A program made the position numbers and the translations under genes. A stretch of 64,000 bases of DNA from Wyeomyia smithii. Its lineage: Eukaryota > Arthropoda > Insecta > Diptera > Culicidae. The notes below the pieces were generated by a model. It saw only the letters and a program-made list of their open reading frames with translations. It was not told the DNA's origin and did not search any database. Below, in pieces: positions 1-12,955 of the stretch. Where the stretch lies: assembly GCF_029784165.1 (NCBI RefSeq), contig NC_073696.1:41681858-41745857 (forward strand), given 5' to 3'. Position 1 is the first letter of the stretch. Each line of letters starts with the position of its first letter.

Positions 1-3000
1 AGGCTGTAAAACTGTGACTATAAGTGGTGGAGAATGTTGTTTGCGGCAGAAAAAGCCATGCGTATGTTTCGCGAATTGGATCGGAGTGTACTTTCATTGC
101 TCAAGGGTTACGCTTGGAAACGTTAACGGTATGGTACTGCAAAAGTGGTTACTTTTTGTCACCTATAGTCATAGTAGGCAATATCAAACGTCAATGTGTG
201 TATTCGGTTCTTTTTTGTTCATGTGTAATGTAAAAGATCACGTCAAAATTGTATAAAACTAATATGGTCAAAACATAAATTAATTAATATAAAATTTATT
301 TCACCAAACGAAAATTCTGCGCGCGGCTATTAGACAAACCAATCTGTGCGATATTGTAGCCTATGCGAAAACTATTGAAACGTAAGCCTCATTTTCTTGC
401 AGTTGTAGTTTCCATTGAACCTAGTACCTTTCACGAAAACTCATTTAACTGCATATCTGCGCGCGGGTTGATTAGGTTATTTTTGCTCTTTTTTTTCAAT
501 TCAACTGTTCCACCACCCCACATCCCACCAGGCCAGATCTTACTGAAACACATGAAAGAAAAAAAATATTGCGACGAAAGCTCTCCACCGGGCTTGAGGG
601 TACCTATCTATACTCTTGGTAGCCATGCTCAAGCTTATGATTTCCGCATTCCTCAGCACGGCTTGGCACAAGGCTTATGGCGTCCATTGCGATACCTAAT
701 GGGCGGCGGCGTGGCAGCACGGCGGACGCTCAAGAGCCCTCGGACACATTGGAAGTGTTTCTTTTGCGGAACTGGAGTAGTCGCCTAGTGGTCGAAGAGC
801 GGTGGCCACTCGTAATCTGCTTGAGTTGATGAACGGGAATTTGGCGCACAACGGGTTTAATTTCGGTACCTACCCCCATCGTCATGGTCATCACGTTACA
901 GTTTACAATGCGCAATCAGGTGCATTTTTTTGTACGGTATAGTGCAACTAGCGACCAAACAAATTACCCTGCTTGTACCAGATAGCGAATCAGTTAACTA
1001 AGTGACTCAGCGTGTGTCCGTCACTCATTAGGAATTTATGCAAATGCTAATAACAACGACCAACGATTTCCAGCTGAATCACGCTGCCAGCATTCTAACA
1101 CTAGACCACTGATTTGATTTGTCGATAGAATGAAATGGACCGAACATTCCAAAATCTGTTCACAGGATCTTTCTAATTAGCAATACTTAATTACTGCGTT
1201 CAAATTAGGGTTCGAAATTCCGCACATTTTGAAGGTTATTTCCGTCGAATGTCACCTCTAAATGTTGCATCCAATTTTAGGCACCCTGCTAGTAGAATCG
1301 ACGTCCATTTCTAAATAGAGTACAGAAATGCTGGATTGTCTGTGCTCATCGGCCACAGCAGGCAGCCAATGACATCGTCGTCGTTGTTGCAAAAGCAAAA
1401 AAAAAACTTGCATAGTAATGCATAAATTGTGCTACAATATGCAATTAAATTTTTACTGGCTCTGCCGTCTGTTCACGGGGTGCTTTTCGGCGGCAGGGTG
1501 GATTTTTGCATGCATCGCCCTGAATTGGCATTGATGCGATTGACTGAACGTTCCGTGCGGGAACTGGAACTGCGACAACCGGTTCTCTAACGTTTCTGTT
1601 CCATCTTGTCTGCCTATAGAAAAGTTTAGAATGCGGCCAGATTCGCTGCTGTCGAGAGTGTAAATGGGCCAATAAATTCCAAGCTAATAGCGCGTTTATT
1701 ATTGTTATGAAAAAAACGGCAAACGCGCTGAACTGCTGCTGCTGCTGCTGCTGCCCTGGTGAAAATCCCCACACAATAAGAGAAAAAATGCGGCACATGC
1801 TTACTCACAACTATGTTTTTTTCTAGTTCATACCGCATACGTAGTTGATTGGATGTTAGGGAATAGTGTGGAGTGCCACGTTTATGTTCGAACGCGAGTT
1901 GTGGCCCCACACTGGTCAACCCGTTTTTGCCTCCTTCTTGAGTCCCACCCATCAGCGACGACGCTCGCCGACCAGCAGTCGGCTGGTGTGCCTGCAGCAT
2001 TTGTGAGCCACTTCTGCAACGGGGAGGGAGATTGTAAATTTTGCTGAGTGATCGCTGAAATATTTCTTTCAAGCTCTACCTCTCGACCTTTTTTTTCTGC
2101 GGTTTCGGCCGCTCGACGCTGCCGTACTCGAACCGCGCGCGCGGAGAGAGCTGTCGAAATTGGTTGATTAATGGTTAACTGTGGCTTGCCGTTGCTCCTG
2201 CTGTTGCCGCTGCACAACAAATGGGCGACCCGGTGCGGTACGGATTCCACTGCTCGATTAATCATTCCCCGCTAATTTGGCTGGGTGCCAAAAAAATACA
2301 CAGATAAAAGCATGGATGTTTGCGATGCGATTTTTTGTGTATGACTGTTCTGAAAACTGTTTACTGTTTTGATTGAACTTTGGCTTTTGGAAAATTCGTT
2401 GCAAATCATTTTAACATATTTCAAAGCATTTGAATATTTCATTAATGATAATTTGACACTTTGCATTGTGGTTGGATTGTACAAATTCTAGCCAGTCAAT
2501 AAATAGTTCAGTGTACTTTGAAATATAAAGGTTCAAAATTCAAGAAAATGAATACAAAAACCGCTTTTTCAGAAGGAAAATTCAAATCAAATCAGAAGCA
2601 AGTGACATTAAAAAATAAGTTTTATTTTTCTTATGAGAAAAGACTGATAGAAAAAAAATCAGAATTTGACCAACTCAATGAGTTTACTACTTTTTTGAGG
2701 TAGGACTACGTATTACTTTGGTAACGAAAAAGGAACCGGAAGGATTTTTAACATCTACATCGTGATTGATAGGTAAAATATGCCCCAAACTTACGGTCAA
2801 GTTGAACTGAAACTTAATCTAATTGAGTTAATTTTTAACCAATCACTAGCTCATTTTCTCAACCTCACTTTCGGTTGTCCTGAGAAAAATCAAACACATT
2901 TCGTGTTGGCAGCTATGATATACAGGCTGTTAGTGTGCAACACTCAAATTGCGATCCTCGCGATAAGGATGCTTTGGAGTCTTTTTCAAGACGGTTGAAT

Positions 3001-3560
3001 TTTTCGAATTTAGTTGATTAATTTTTTCTCGTATGAAATTCTGTATATAATTTTACTACACTGGCTGTACACAGTGTTTAGTAGTATTTCGTGTAGGTAC
3101 TAAATTAAAAGTGGGCAAAATTCAATCTCTTACGAGCTTGCTTTCTCTAACTCACTTTCGGATCATTTAGCTAAGTATAGGTATGGCTTGATGAATTGCA
3201 ATTCGCGTAGTCCTGCGTCTCTGATGTGGCCGTGTCTCTCATACAACCCTCTACTCGTTTTTTAAGTGCAGCTTTTTTCGAGCGATTGGAGCTGTATCGA
3301 AAAATTATGATTTGAGAATGTCTTTAAAATCATTCCTTATGATTTTACCCTCATATTTTTTTGTAAAATATTTTCTTCCAAAAATAACATTCTTTTTTGA
3401 AGTTGAAATCTTAAAACGTTTTTGAACACATAATCTCCAAATTGCATAATTTTTTATCATGAGAAAAATTTTACTGATAAATCTTAAAAAACCATTATTT
3501 CACAGCCAAAACTTAATTTTCAGCTTTCAATCACTAGCGTTGAAGCGTATGAGGCGGCAT
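1..3560. other. No gene recognised
   Basis: Mostly unique-looking DNA with a GC-richer part at 500-900 and 1450-2260, including a CTG trinucleotide run (1734-1753) and CGCGCG clusters near 2134. Open frames on both strands are short and carry no recognised domain. Confidence 0.5.
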
Positions 3561-3746
3561 ACATAAATTACGTAACGCTCATAGGGTGGAGGGAGGGTAC
3601 TTTTGAGCGTTACGATTTGTTACATAGAGGAAGAAAAGGGGGGGAGTAAGATCAGCATTACGTAACAAAAAATCTCTGGAGATGCTCTCCAAAAACGAGC
3701 ATTTTTATTAAGTGAATTCTTCTACAGCGTTACGTAATATTTATGG
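3561..3746. mobile_element. Short MITE with ATTACGTAACGCT termini
   Basis: CATAAATTACGTAACGCT at 3562 and AGCGTTACGTAATATTTATG at 3726 are inverted. The interior has GCGTTACGATTTGTTACATA and a G-rich run (3630-3650). A further GCGTTACAATTTGTTACATA follows at 3762. Confidence 0.6.
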
Positions 3747-3799
3747 ATAGGGTAGGTGTTAGCGTTACAATTTGTTACATATGAGGGGTCAAAACATTG

Positions 3800-5037
3800 G
3801 GTTGAATTGGACAATAGACTCCTTCCAATCAGTCTTGTCATTTTCTCCTCAGAGAAGCTATCGTGTAGGAGAATATCTTAACTGTGAGAACAACTGCTTT
3901 CACACTGGTTGGCAAAGTGACGCACTTGCTTGACGAGAGCAGCGAACCGAGTGTATCTGAGTAGCTTGCAAAAAAAAAACCCCGGTGGAATCTGAAATAT
4001 CTCTCCAGAGAGAAAATGAACTGGCGTGAGCATTCTCCCACAAAAGGGCATTACGCTCAATTACTACACAACAGAGCTCACTGCAGCGCTTTTACTGTGT
4101 GTCTCTTAAACAAATCGAAAGAGCATCTAGGCAAAGAAGTAGATTGCATTGTTTCCTTTGTATCGCAAAACAAAACAAAAATAAATCCATCCGCACGTCA
4201 TGCATGTTTCTTCTTCGAATACTAACGAATTATTTTTCTGTGAGTGGCAGAAACACAGCACAAAGAAAAAGAAGTATGGTGCAAAAAAACACCGCACACA
4301 GTGCTCATGCTGGGCAAGAAGTAAACGGTGAATATTGTTTTTGCTCTTCCCCCCATATTGGGGAAGAAACAAGCTTACTTTTAACCATATATTTCTCCAA
4401 GAGTAAATTGAATACAGGCAGTTATACTCGAGAAGAGCAATCTATTACTTATTCCAATCATTACCGAAATTGTTGGGTGGCTATTATAACCCTTTTCGAT
4501 CGAGCCTACACAATTGTTTAGGTTGAAAATGACGGAAAACAAAACGTAAATCGAAGTAATTCCTAAATAAAACACTTGCTTGCTCCCGTTATTTTATTTT
4601 TTGTAGCAGCTGCGATGTTGACACTAGTGTTGTGAGCGATGAAACAATGAATTGGACGTTCAACGGGCGAGAGAAAATTTTGTTTCAGTTATTTCCTACC
4701 TGCACAATTATGTGGGCTTGGTCGGAAAGGGATATCAAATTACGTACCACTTAACTGCGGAAGCAATTACAATCTTTTAATGAAATAAAGCTTAAAATAT
4801 ATGTAATATATATTATATGTTGATATGTCACCGTTTGTGGCAGAACACACAATAAAAATTCTGAATAAATATTACTAAATAATTAATTTTTGAAATTACG
4901 TACCAACTACTTGGAGACAAACTAGAATTATTTTTATTCCAAAACAACTTTCCCGGAAAGCTTAAGGCCAATTAGTTTAACATCCATCTCCTTAAAAAAA
5001 CTATTAGTTCATCATATAAACAGTTTCTCTGACATTC
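3800..5037. other. No gene recognised
   Basis: AT-rich with overlapping short frames on both strands; nothing supports a coding call. Confidence 0.5.
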
Positions 5038-5276
5038 AATGGAGATGAAGACGTTAACACGGTCTTCAAATAGTAAGGGTCACACTAACATCCCTTCTTT
5101 CTCCCCACCTGATTGCAAGGACGTGGCCGGCGTCGTTATTAATCCTTCAAAGTATTGAATCACTAAAACTTGTACAATGAGAATGGTCGGCCACTCCTAA
5201 CCCCATTCAGTTGATTCACTGTGAAATTTTATTGATTGATATGTGCAGTCAGTCAAGCTGAGCTAAGCTAAAACAG
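5038..5276 (-). mobile_element. Second copy of the TAGCTTAGCTTGACT dispersed repeat
   Basis: Reverse complement of 42484-42745 along its whole length, with small indels (for example GTGCAGTCAGTCAAGCTGAG at 5252). It ends about 65 bp before the RT relic. Confidence 0.65.
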
Positions 5277-5341
5277 TTTATCTGACATCCAATTCGTTAA
5301 GGAAATTTCAATTTGCTTGTAAAATTAACAAATCTACCACG

Positions 5342-5572
5342 AACGCGTTACACATATTAGTGGGAAAAACTAAAAAATCCATTCAAACCAACGAAATTTC
5401 CCTGACAGCCTGTCTTTATGTTGAGGGAGCTTTTGATAATGGCTCTCACTACTCAAGGCAAACAACCATGGAAATGTATGGCTTAGGCAGGAACACATCA
5501 GAGTGGATTAATTCCATGTTGATTAGTCGCGAGAGTCAAGAAAAACCACTAAAGAATGCCTTCAACGCGGGA
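5342..5572 (+). pseudogene. Reverse-transcriptase fragment of a second non-LTR family
   Basis: The frame reads NALHILVGKTKKSIQTNEIS, then LTACLYVEGAFDNGSHYS, and further on WINSMLISRESQ and KNAFNAG. This is the palm-A region of I/LOA/R1-type reverse transcriptases, where 'DIEGAFDN' is the hallmark. Here the first catalytic Asp is replaced (LYVEGAFDN), so the copy is dead. Only about 77 codons survive. It is a different clade from the CR1-type element at 32-35 kb. A foldback repeat starts 26 bases downstream. Confidence 0.65.
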
Positions 5573-5598
5573 TTTTATCATCCTTGTTGTGATTATTA

Positions 5599-5810
5599 CT
5601 GCCGCTATTTGCATAATAGTCCTCTGTAGAATTTTGTGTTTTCTTTTATTTTGCGGGAATGGGTCTTTTTTTGGCATGCTCGTCATGAATGGCCATTGAA
5701 CCTTACTTTTTAATGACTATTCTTGAAGAGCATGCCAAAAAGGACCCATTCCCGCAAAAATCAAGCAAACACCCCTATTTTACATAGGACTGTTATGCGA
5801 ATAACGGCAG
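5599..5810. repeat. 212-bp foldback with ~103-bp arms
   Basis: The left arm (5599-5702) and right arm (5708-5810) are inverted copies at about 85 percent identity: CTGCCGCTATTTGCATAAT against ATTATGCG-type sequence ending CGGCAG, and GCGGGAATGGGTC against GACCCATTCCCGC. The loop is about 5 bases. It could form one long hairpin. Confidence 0.8.
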
Positions 5811-5832
5811 ATTAGTTGTGAGCAAGCATAAT

Positions 5833-6363
5833 GCCTTGTTCAGACTACGCCGGATATCACCTGATATCGCCAGATGATATCGGATATCACTTCGAGCGTT
5901 CACACTACAGTGAGCTGATATGATTTGACATTTGCTTTGGTAATTGAAAAGAGAAGGAAACAAAAACAGGTAAAAGCTAAAACAAGACAACAAGAGCAAT
6001 GGGATTAGGATATAGATGTCAGCTAGTTGGCTCGCATCAACGCGAATTCTCATATGCAATTGTCAAAATGTGCGGGATGGAAATAGCAAAAATATTACCT
6101 TCCTTTTTTCTCGCATGCAACGCGAATTGCGAAATTTGTAGGGTTGCGTCAAATGACTGTTGGCCGTGTTGCCAACTGCTGGAAATGTGGTTATCATTGG
6201 TTTTCGAACATGATATCCGCGATAGCATGTAGCCGAGGTGATATCCGTTGACAGCTTAATTGTACGGGATATCAGGCAATATGGATGGTGATATGGCCTC
6301 GATAGCACGAATCGCCTGATATCTGGTGATATGCGGTGATATGCGGTGTAGTGTGAACGGGGT
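5833..6363. mobile_element. MITE with GTTCACACTACACCG-type termini
   Basis: The left end GTTCAGACTACGCCGGATAT and the right end (reverse complement GTTCACACTACACCGCATAT) are inverted repeats. Sub-terminal GATATC/GATAT motifs recur on both sides. No coding capacity. Confidence 0.65.
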
Positions 6364-6369
6364 CTAACT

Positions 6370-7950
6370 GAAATATTTACAAGATATAAAGACCAAGAAA
6401 TCGTATGAAATGGCGACGTAGGACCAAACAATGTGAGCGGAGTACTTGATAACAGGTGACAATTGACAAATTGGAATTTTTTGAGGCTCTCTTACTCCAC
6501 AACAAACTTACTCAGAGAGAATAGAGAGTATGTATATGTAGTATAATCTATGTTGCAAAAGTCAAGGTGCGCAAGATAATGCTATTTATAGTATTTTTGT
6601 AGAATATTTCGAATTTTTTAAATTGTTAACAGGTTGCCCTTCCTCGATTTATGAAAAAATTGACTTATTCAAAAACCACTTTTTGCACTCTTTGCAATTC
6701 TGTTAGATTTCCACATTATCTTTTTGTTGACAATTAATAAATCTTAAAGTGTAAGTATAAGAAAAAACAAAATCCAAATTTTTAGTTGTCACCCGTTATA
6801 CGCGATACGTAGATAAGAGATATTCGCTGTGTGAGCCTGTTCGTCGTGCTATGCGTGCATTACAAATATTTCTGTTGCCTGTACTAGCATGTTTACCTTT
6901 AAGACATCAATTTTGATAAAAAAAGATAATATTCTCACAGCAGATTGTCTACTAATCGGGGTTGTTTCAAACTTTTCTGAAATGCTTTTCCTTTGAGACA
7001 TTGAAATAGTGCAGGCTCATGGATATAGTGCGGTAAGATGCAGTTTCCCGACAATACAGCCCAACAATTAACGTAGTCATTTCTAGCAGAATGCAATCTG
7101 CACAGAATCTTACAGCTCAATGGCGCAGGCGTGGGAGCTTAAGGATAAATCCCTCGAAAATAACTATCATCCATTGCATTCGAACAAGAAAATACAATAT
7201 TCCTAGACCGCGTCTATTATAGGGCACCGAACTAAGCCTATTCAAGCAAAGCAAAGCCATTTTTCTACATTCCGCATCGGGACTTGACCTTCTGTTTAAT
7301 TTAAATAGATTTCGCGGTTTTAGTATACAAGACAATTGAGGAGCTTGCGCTACGATCCTATGAGCATGAGCATGAGCATGATTGACCGCCCGCGGTTGCT
7401 ACTCCGTTATTGCCAGATCAGCTGTAGTTACACAGAGAACCAACAGATGATGCTTGGAACTAACATGCATCCTCAATGTGTAAAAACTGATGACCCTAAT
7501 CTTTATATTGGGCAATACACGCGCCGGCCGCATCCGAATACAGGTCAACGAAGGAGTGTGTATGGGAACATGTTGACGTGATACCCTCTTTATTGGAAGA
7601 ATTGCGGAGCTAGCGCTACGATCCTATTGACATTAACAGTCTGTCCCATGACATGACTGATTTGTAAAGTCAGCATCGTACTTTCCCCTGCTTTCTATGG
7701 AACTCCCGTATACTTGTACATCCATAGAAGTGAAACAAAGCAAGCCTATTCGTACCTCAAGGCCAGTTGGAAGGAATGAATTGATTGGTGGAGATATGAG
7801 AAGAACTCTAATGAAAACCTGAGATACAATACTTCACCTGGTTCCATTTCATCAGATGGTTCAACTAGAGGCTGAGAAAAGCGTTCGTAGACTGAATCAA
7901 CAGGTTAAGCCAAAAAACGAGATCTATCAGAGAATACTAGAAGTTTAAGA
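6370..7950. other. AT-rich spacer and repeat pieces
   Basis: Besides the SINE fragments, 7336-7590 holds a dispersed-looking sequence with GAGCATGAGCATGAGCATG and ACCGCCCGCGGTTGCTACTC. No gene seen. Confidence 0.45.
7593..7650 (-). mobile_element. SINE body fragment
   Basis: GAATTGCGGAGCTAGCGCTA and CGATCCTATTGACATTAACA are the reverse complement of the SINE body. A second short piece (GAGCTTGCGCTACGATCCTA, 7340-7360) lies 240 bp upstream; the DNA between them looks like another dispersed repeat. Confidence 0.5.
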
Positions 7951-7957
7951 ATGTATA

Positions 7958-9834
7958 TCTATAAAAATGCAGTCCGGTCTGTCTGTCTGTCTGTATGTCT
8001 GTCTGTCTGATCCATATAGGCTCGGAAACTACCGAGCCGATCGACGTGAAAATTTGTATGTAGGGGTTTTAGGGGCCGAGAAAGGTTTTCATGATAGTTT
8101 GAGACCCCTCTCTCTTCTGGAAGGGAGGGTCCCCATACAAATGAAACACAAAATTCTGCACATCTCAAAAACTAACCAAGCAAATGAAACCAAATTTGCC
8201 ATGTGGATGTTTTTAGGAGTGGTAAATATGTCCATATTAGTTCGACACCCCTCCCTCTTCTGGAAAGGAGGGATTCCATACAAATGAAACTCAAATTTCT
8301 GCATATCTAGAAACTAACCAAGTAAATAGAACCAAATTGGGTAGGTGGATGTTTTTTGGGTAACAAATATATCGATATTGATTTGACACCCCTCCCTCTT
8401 CAACAAGGGAGGGGTCCCATACAAATGAAACACGAATGTCACACAGCTCGAGAACCAATCAACCAAATACAATCAAATTTGGTATGTGGATGTTTTTAGG
8501 AGTAACAAATATGTCCATATTGGTTCGAAACCCCTCCCTCTTCTGGAAGGGAGGGGTTCCATACAAATGAAACACAAATTTCTACACATCTAGAGAACTA
8601 ACCAAGTAAATAGAACCAAATTTGGTAGGTGGATGTTTTTAGAGGTAACAAATATATCCATAATGGTTCGACACCCCTCCCTCTTCTATAAGGGAGGGGT
8701 CCCATACAAATGATACTTAAATTTTGCACAGCTCGAGAACCAATCAAGCAAATATAACCAAATTTGGCAAGTGAATGTTTGTAGATGTAACAAACATGTC
8801 CATAATGTTTCGACACCCTTCCTTCTTCTAGCATGTCTCCAAATGCCACTTTTTAAACCAAGATGGCGACTACCGGTTTCTGAAAAACAGCGGCAAATGA
8901 CCAGACCCAAAATGGGAATTTCCGGAATTGTTATGACGCACTGAAGCCACAAATCGACCTCAGACAACGTTTTTAATTGTAAGATGGCAACTTCCGGTGT
9001 CTGGAAAACAGCCGAAAAGGACCAAATTTCACCCAATATGAGTGTTTTATCAACCAGATTGACACTCAGAGGCCAAAAATTGTCTCCTAATGCCATTTTG
9101 AAATCCAAGATGGCGACTTCCGGTTTTTGAAAAACAGCGGCAAATGACCAAATACCACCCAATTTGGGTATTTCTGGAATTGTTACAATGCACTGAAGCC
9201 AAAAATCGACCTCAGACAACATTTTGAATTGTAAGATGGCAACTCCCGGTGTCTGGAAAACACCCGAAAATGACCAAATATCACCCAATGTGAGTGTTTC
9301 TTCAACCAGAATGACGCTCAGAGGCCAAAAATTGTCTCCTAATGCCATTTTGAAATCCAAGATGGCGACTTACGGTTTCTGAAAAATAGTCTGAAGTGAC
9401 CAAATACCACCCAATATGTGTATCACCGGATCCAGAATGATGCAAGTAGCTAAAAATCGACCTCAGACACCAGTTTGAATTGTTAAATGGCAACTTCTGG
9501 GAAACAGCCAAAAATAACCGAATACTACTACATATGGATATTTCCGTAATCGAAATGATGTATAGAAGCCAAGCATTGACCCTGGACACCATCTTGAATT
9601 CGAAGATGACCACTTTCAGTTTCTAAAAAAAACGAAAATAACTGAAATGCATTCAATTTATTTCCGGAATAGAGGTGATGTACAAAAGCCAAAAGTCGAG
9701 GATGTTGTCATCCTGATAAAACCAATCATTTCAAATGATATAAATAAATCGCAAGGAATCAATGAATCTGAAATGATTAAAATCATTAAATTGAACACTA
9801 AAATAGGCGAAACGAAGTTTGCCGGGTCAGCTAG
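7958..9834 (+). mobile_element. Non-autonomous Helitron, copy A
   Basis: It starts TCTATAAAAATGC followed by GTCTGTCTGTC repeats and ends with a short hairpin (GGCGAAAC...GTTTGCC) and CTAG, flanked by A and T. This is the Helitron pattern (5' TC, hairpin, 3' CTAG, A|T target). Inside are two tandem arrays: about 142-bp units containing CCCCTCCCTCTTCTGGAAGG (8100-8830), then about 125-bp units containing AAGATGGCGACTTCCGG (8860-9480). No Rep/helicase is encoded. Confidence 0.7.
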
Positions 9835-9849
9835 TAACTAATATAATGA

Positions 9850-12510
9850 AAAGAAACGAGGATTGGACAGAAGTGTAACCAAGAGAAGTAACTCCTTACA
9901 GAGACAGAATACAATGCAATGCGCGAATAATTGTCTGGAAAAAAAATTACCGACAAGCAGGGCACTTAAAGCCCTGAACTCTTCTCTTGGTCACTCTTAC
10001 TTAACTAGTGTGTCAATGTATACTATCGCTCCGACAGCTGGCTAAAAAAAACAGATCGATTTATGCTGGGTTCCTGGTCACTGTGTTATTCGCTAACTTC
10101 TCATCAACAATATTTAAACAAATGTTCTTATAATTTGTAGTTTACACTGATATTCGTGATCCGTTAATAAGGTGTCAAAATTACAAAACAAAACAAAATT
10201 GTTAACCAGTGCTATAAAAGGGAGTGATAATTTCGAAAGTATCGTTTCGCATTCGTCGCTCCTTACGGAAATGTGTGAAACTGTCACAGACAGTGAGCGT
10301 TCGACAGCAACTGCAGACTGGTAGGCGCAGCTGATGTAAACAATTTGATGAATATCACCTCAAACAGACAACTATTCACCCTGACCACCAGAACACAACA
10401 TTCATCAGTACGGGGAAAGTAAATTTTCTCAATCGGTCCTCAACTATAATACTTCATCCAGTACTTCACTTCCAACAGTATTGCTCCAGACCACCTGGGC
10501 ATGCGTGGCTAAGAGCGAATCAATTTGCATCACCGCATGCAATATTAATAATTGTCCATCGCTACCTTCCGCAGCAATGTAAGTAAACTCAAGTACTGAC
10601 CACCAGTTATTTCCCCTATACTCAAAAGAGTGACTTTTTCAAGTACACATGCGTAACCCGTGGGTGTCAAATTTTTGGTTTTGTTTATTTTACTACTTCC
10701 GCTCAATTACTCCCACGGATTTGACACTACACATAAATCGCCGTACACCGATTCCAGCAGCTCGACCCACCTCCCGAACGGTAGCTGATTGTCTTACAAT
10801 GACACTTAGGGACCCTTCGGATGCTGGTGGTTTTACAGAACCTCTGCCGTTCATCGGTGAAGGCACAGGTGTGTCTTCTAGTTTCCACACTGTCCGGCTT
10901 ATCTGCGAAATAGAATCTCTTCTAGCTTTAGTGAGCGACACCAAACCCCCATCGCCGTCCAAACCGGATTCGTCGATAAAATTAGTCTCAGACCATCAGC
11001 GCGCAGTCCTACCGGGATCTGACAAATACACCCAGGCTGCCGCCCCTCCCGGAGTAAAGGCTCGCACTAGGCTGAAAACCAGTAGCTTTAAATTGTTTCT
11101 TATCTTAATCTCGTACCTATATGATTGATAGTGACCGCGCTAATGTTGTAACGGTTTCGATTGAACGTGGCTCCGAGCTGCTCTTGGTTGGTTGGCCGGG
11201 CTGCCTCTTGCTGATCGCTTGTGGGAAGCTCGGGAATATACGTTCGCTTACGATAGGAATCTGTTAATAGGATAGGGTTAGTACGACGTACTAACGACGA
11301 TGGTTTATTGTCGTTTTTCGAAAGTGAGATACGTATCCGATAAATCGGGCTTATGGTTGTCGCGTTTTCGTGACGGCTGGTTTTTTTTGACGTTCATAAA
11401 TTCATAAACGATGATTGATTGAAGGGATTCCGATCGAGCGGTTGAAGTGTTCGGTTTGATTGAATTTCGCCCGAGATTCGGATCTTTCTCGTGACAACTA
11501 TATAAACAGCTTGCTCGTTCATCGGGAATAGTTTTTCACTCGTAAATATTCTCTGTAATGTAGTAAAACACATGTTTTCGACTTCATTCAAAACAATGTC
11601 TCTTTCTAAAGCCATCCGGCACATTGATGCCTCTCGGCGATGTCAGCAATCCGAGATGTCATCAGCATTGCAATTCGTCACATGCCCTAGCGCTTAACCT
11701 TCGCTCGAATGAGGAACGATGCAGCACGTGCACGCAAATTCCTCAAATGCTCAAACGTTTCTTCCGTTCCGCATGACCCGCAACAGGGTGGTGCATGGAA
11801 TCAAACAATGACCTCAATTACTGGTCAATTTCCTGTGCACGACGCATTCAGCTGCAGCTCTGACTATATACCTACTGTTCCCATCACTGCATGCCTCGGC
11901 ACACAAGCGCAACTCAGCGACGACAAAGTTCAATAGCAGTCATTTTGTGTTTCTATCCGTAATTATCTTGTCATTTATACGATGTCAAACCGGTAGCATC
12001 AGCATTCTTGGCCGAAAACATTCCTTCTGTTTTCACGGTCGCGTTCATTCCCACGTGATGTGAAGCAGGAGAAGGTTTATTGGAGCTTTCCATCAATCAA
12101 ATGTTTGTCGCTTGAACAGCATGAGGGAAAGCTTCCATGAGGAGGGATAAAAATATCGATTAGCACAATTCCAATTTTTGCCCGTTCGTGGCCTCATAAT
12201 CGTGCAGTTGATTTTAATTATCTGTAACGCCAATAAATTGTACATCACGTTTACCAACCTTTTTGGGTAATTTTTGTTTATCGCTGTTATAACTAGAACC
12301 TGTGCGCCGATCATATTATCGACGGCGGCACCGTAGAAAGCATTAGTCGTTTGTTACGATAAAATATTATTGTAGCAAAGAAGATGTTGGGCAAATAGAT
12401 TGAGCAGGAAAAAGTCCATAGAAGAGGAGCAAGTTTTTTTTCAGATTATCATGTTTTATTATTTACATGGGCTAAAACTGTTTTATTTTTCGATGCGCAC
12501 TAAGATCGCT
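9850..12510. other. Intergenic or intronic DNA around the 10.65-11.13 kb open stretch
   Basis: 10050-10640 and 11130-12510 show only short frames. Locally GC-richer segments (11150-11300, 11640-11930) may be regulatory, but no defined motif supports a call. Confidence 0.4.
10649..11128 (+). other. Open stretch of uncertain status
   Basis: A 159-codon frame on plus and an 89-codon frame on minus (10693-10962) both lie in a GC-richer island. The plus frame is Pro/Ser/Thr-rich (FTEPLPFIGEGTG, TKPPSPSKPDSS). I recognise no domain and see no clear splice sites. Either strand could be a decayed exon or repeat; a functional gene is not shown. Confidence 0.2.
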
Positions 12511-12514
12511 TCTT

Positions 12515-12955
12515 ACGCGTTTTTTTACGCGGGTTTCTTTTTACGCGGCTTTTTTCACGCGGATTCCGGAATTTACGCGGTATTTTTTTTGCGCGGATTT
12601 CGGTTTCCCTTCACTCGAAATGTAGAATTAACGCTGGTTTTTTTTTACGCGGATTCCGGAATGTACGCGGTTTTTTAACGCGGATTCCGGAATTTACGCG
12701 TTTTTTTTACGTGGATTCCGGAATTTACGCGTTTTTTTACGCGGATTCCGGAATTTACGCGGTTTTTTTTGCGCGGATTTCGGTTTCCCTTCACTCGAAA
12801 TGCAGAATTAACGCTGGTTTTTTTACGCGGATTCCGGAATTTTACGCGGTTTTTTTACGCGGATTTCGGAATTTACGCGGTTTTTACGCGAATTCCGGAA
12901 TTTTACGCGGTTTTTCTTCACGCGGCATGTATCCCCCGCGTAAAAAGCGACTTAG
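12515..12955. repeat. Minisatellite of TTTTTTACGCGGATTCCGGAATTTACGCGG units
   Basis: About a dozen units of roughly 30 bp. Each carries TTTACGCGG and the 10-bp palindrome ATTCCGGAAT. A longer interrupting module (GGATTTCGGTTTCCCTTCAC...) appears twice at about 12596 and 12776, so there is higher-order structure. Degenerate relatives occur on the opposite strand at 14810-14945. Open frames here only translate the repeat. Confidence 0.85.

Noticed and set aside
8686..9613. 224- and 103-codon minus-strand frames with repeated 'FKMALGDNFWPLSVI' modules
   Set aside because: They translate the 125-bp tandem units of Helitron A; equivalent frames appear in copies B, C and D.
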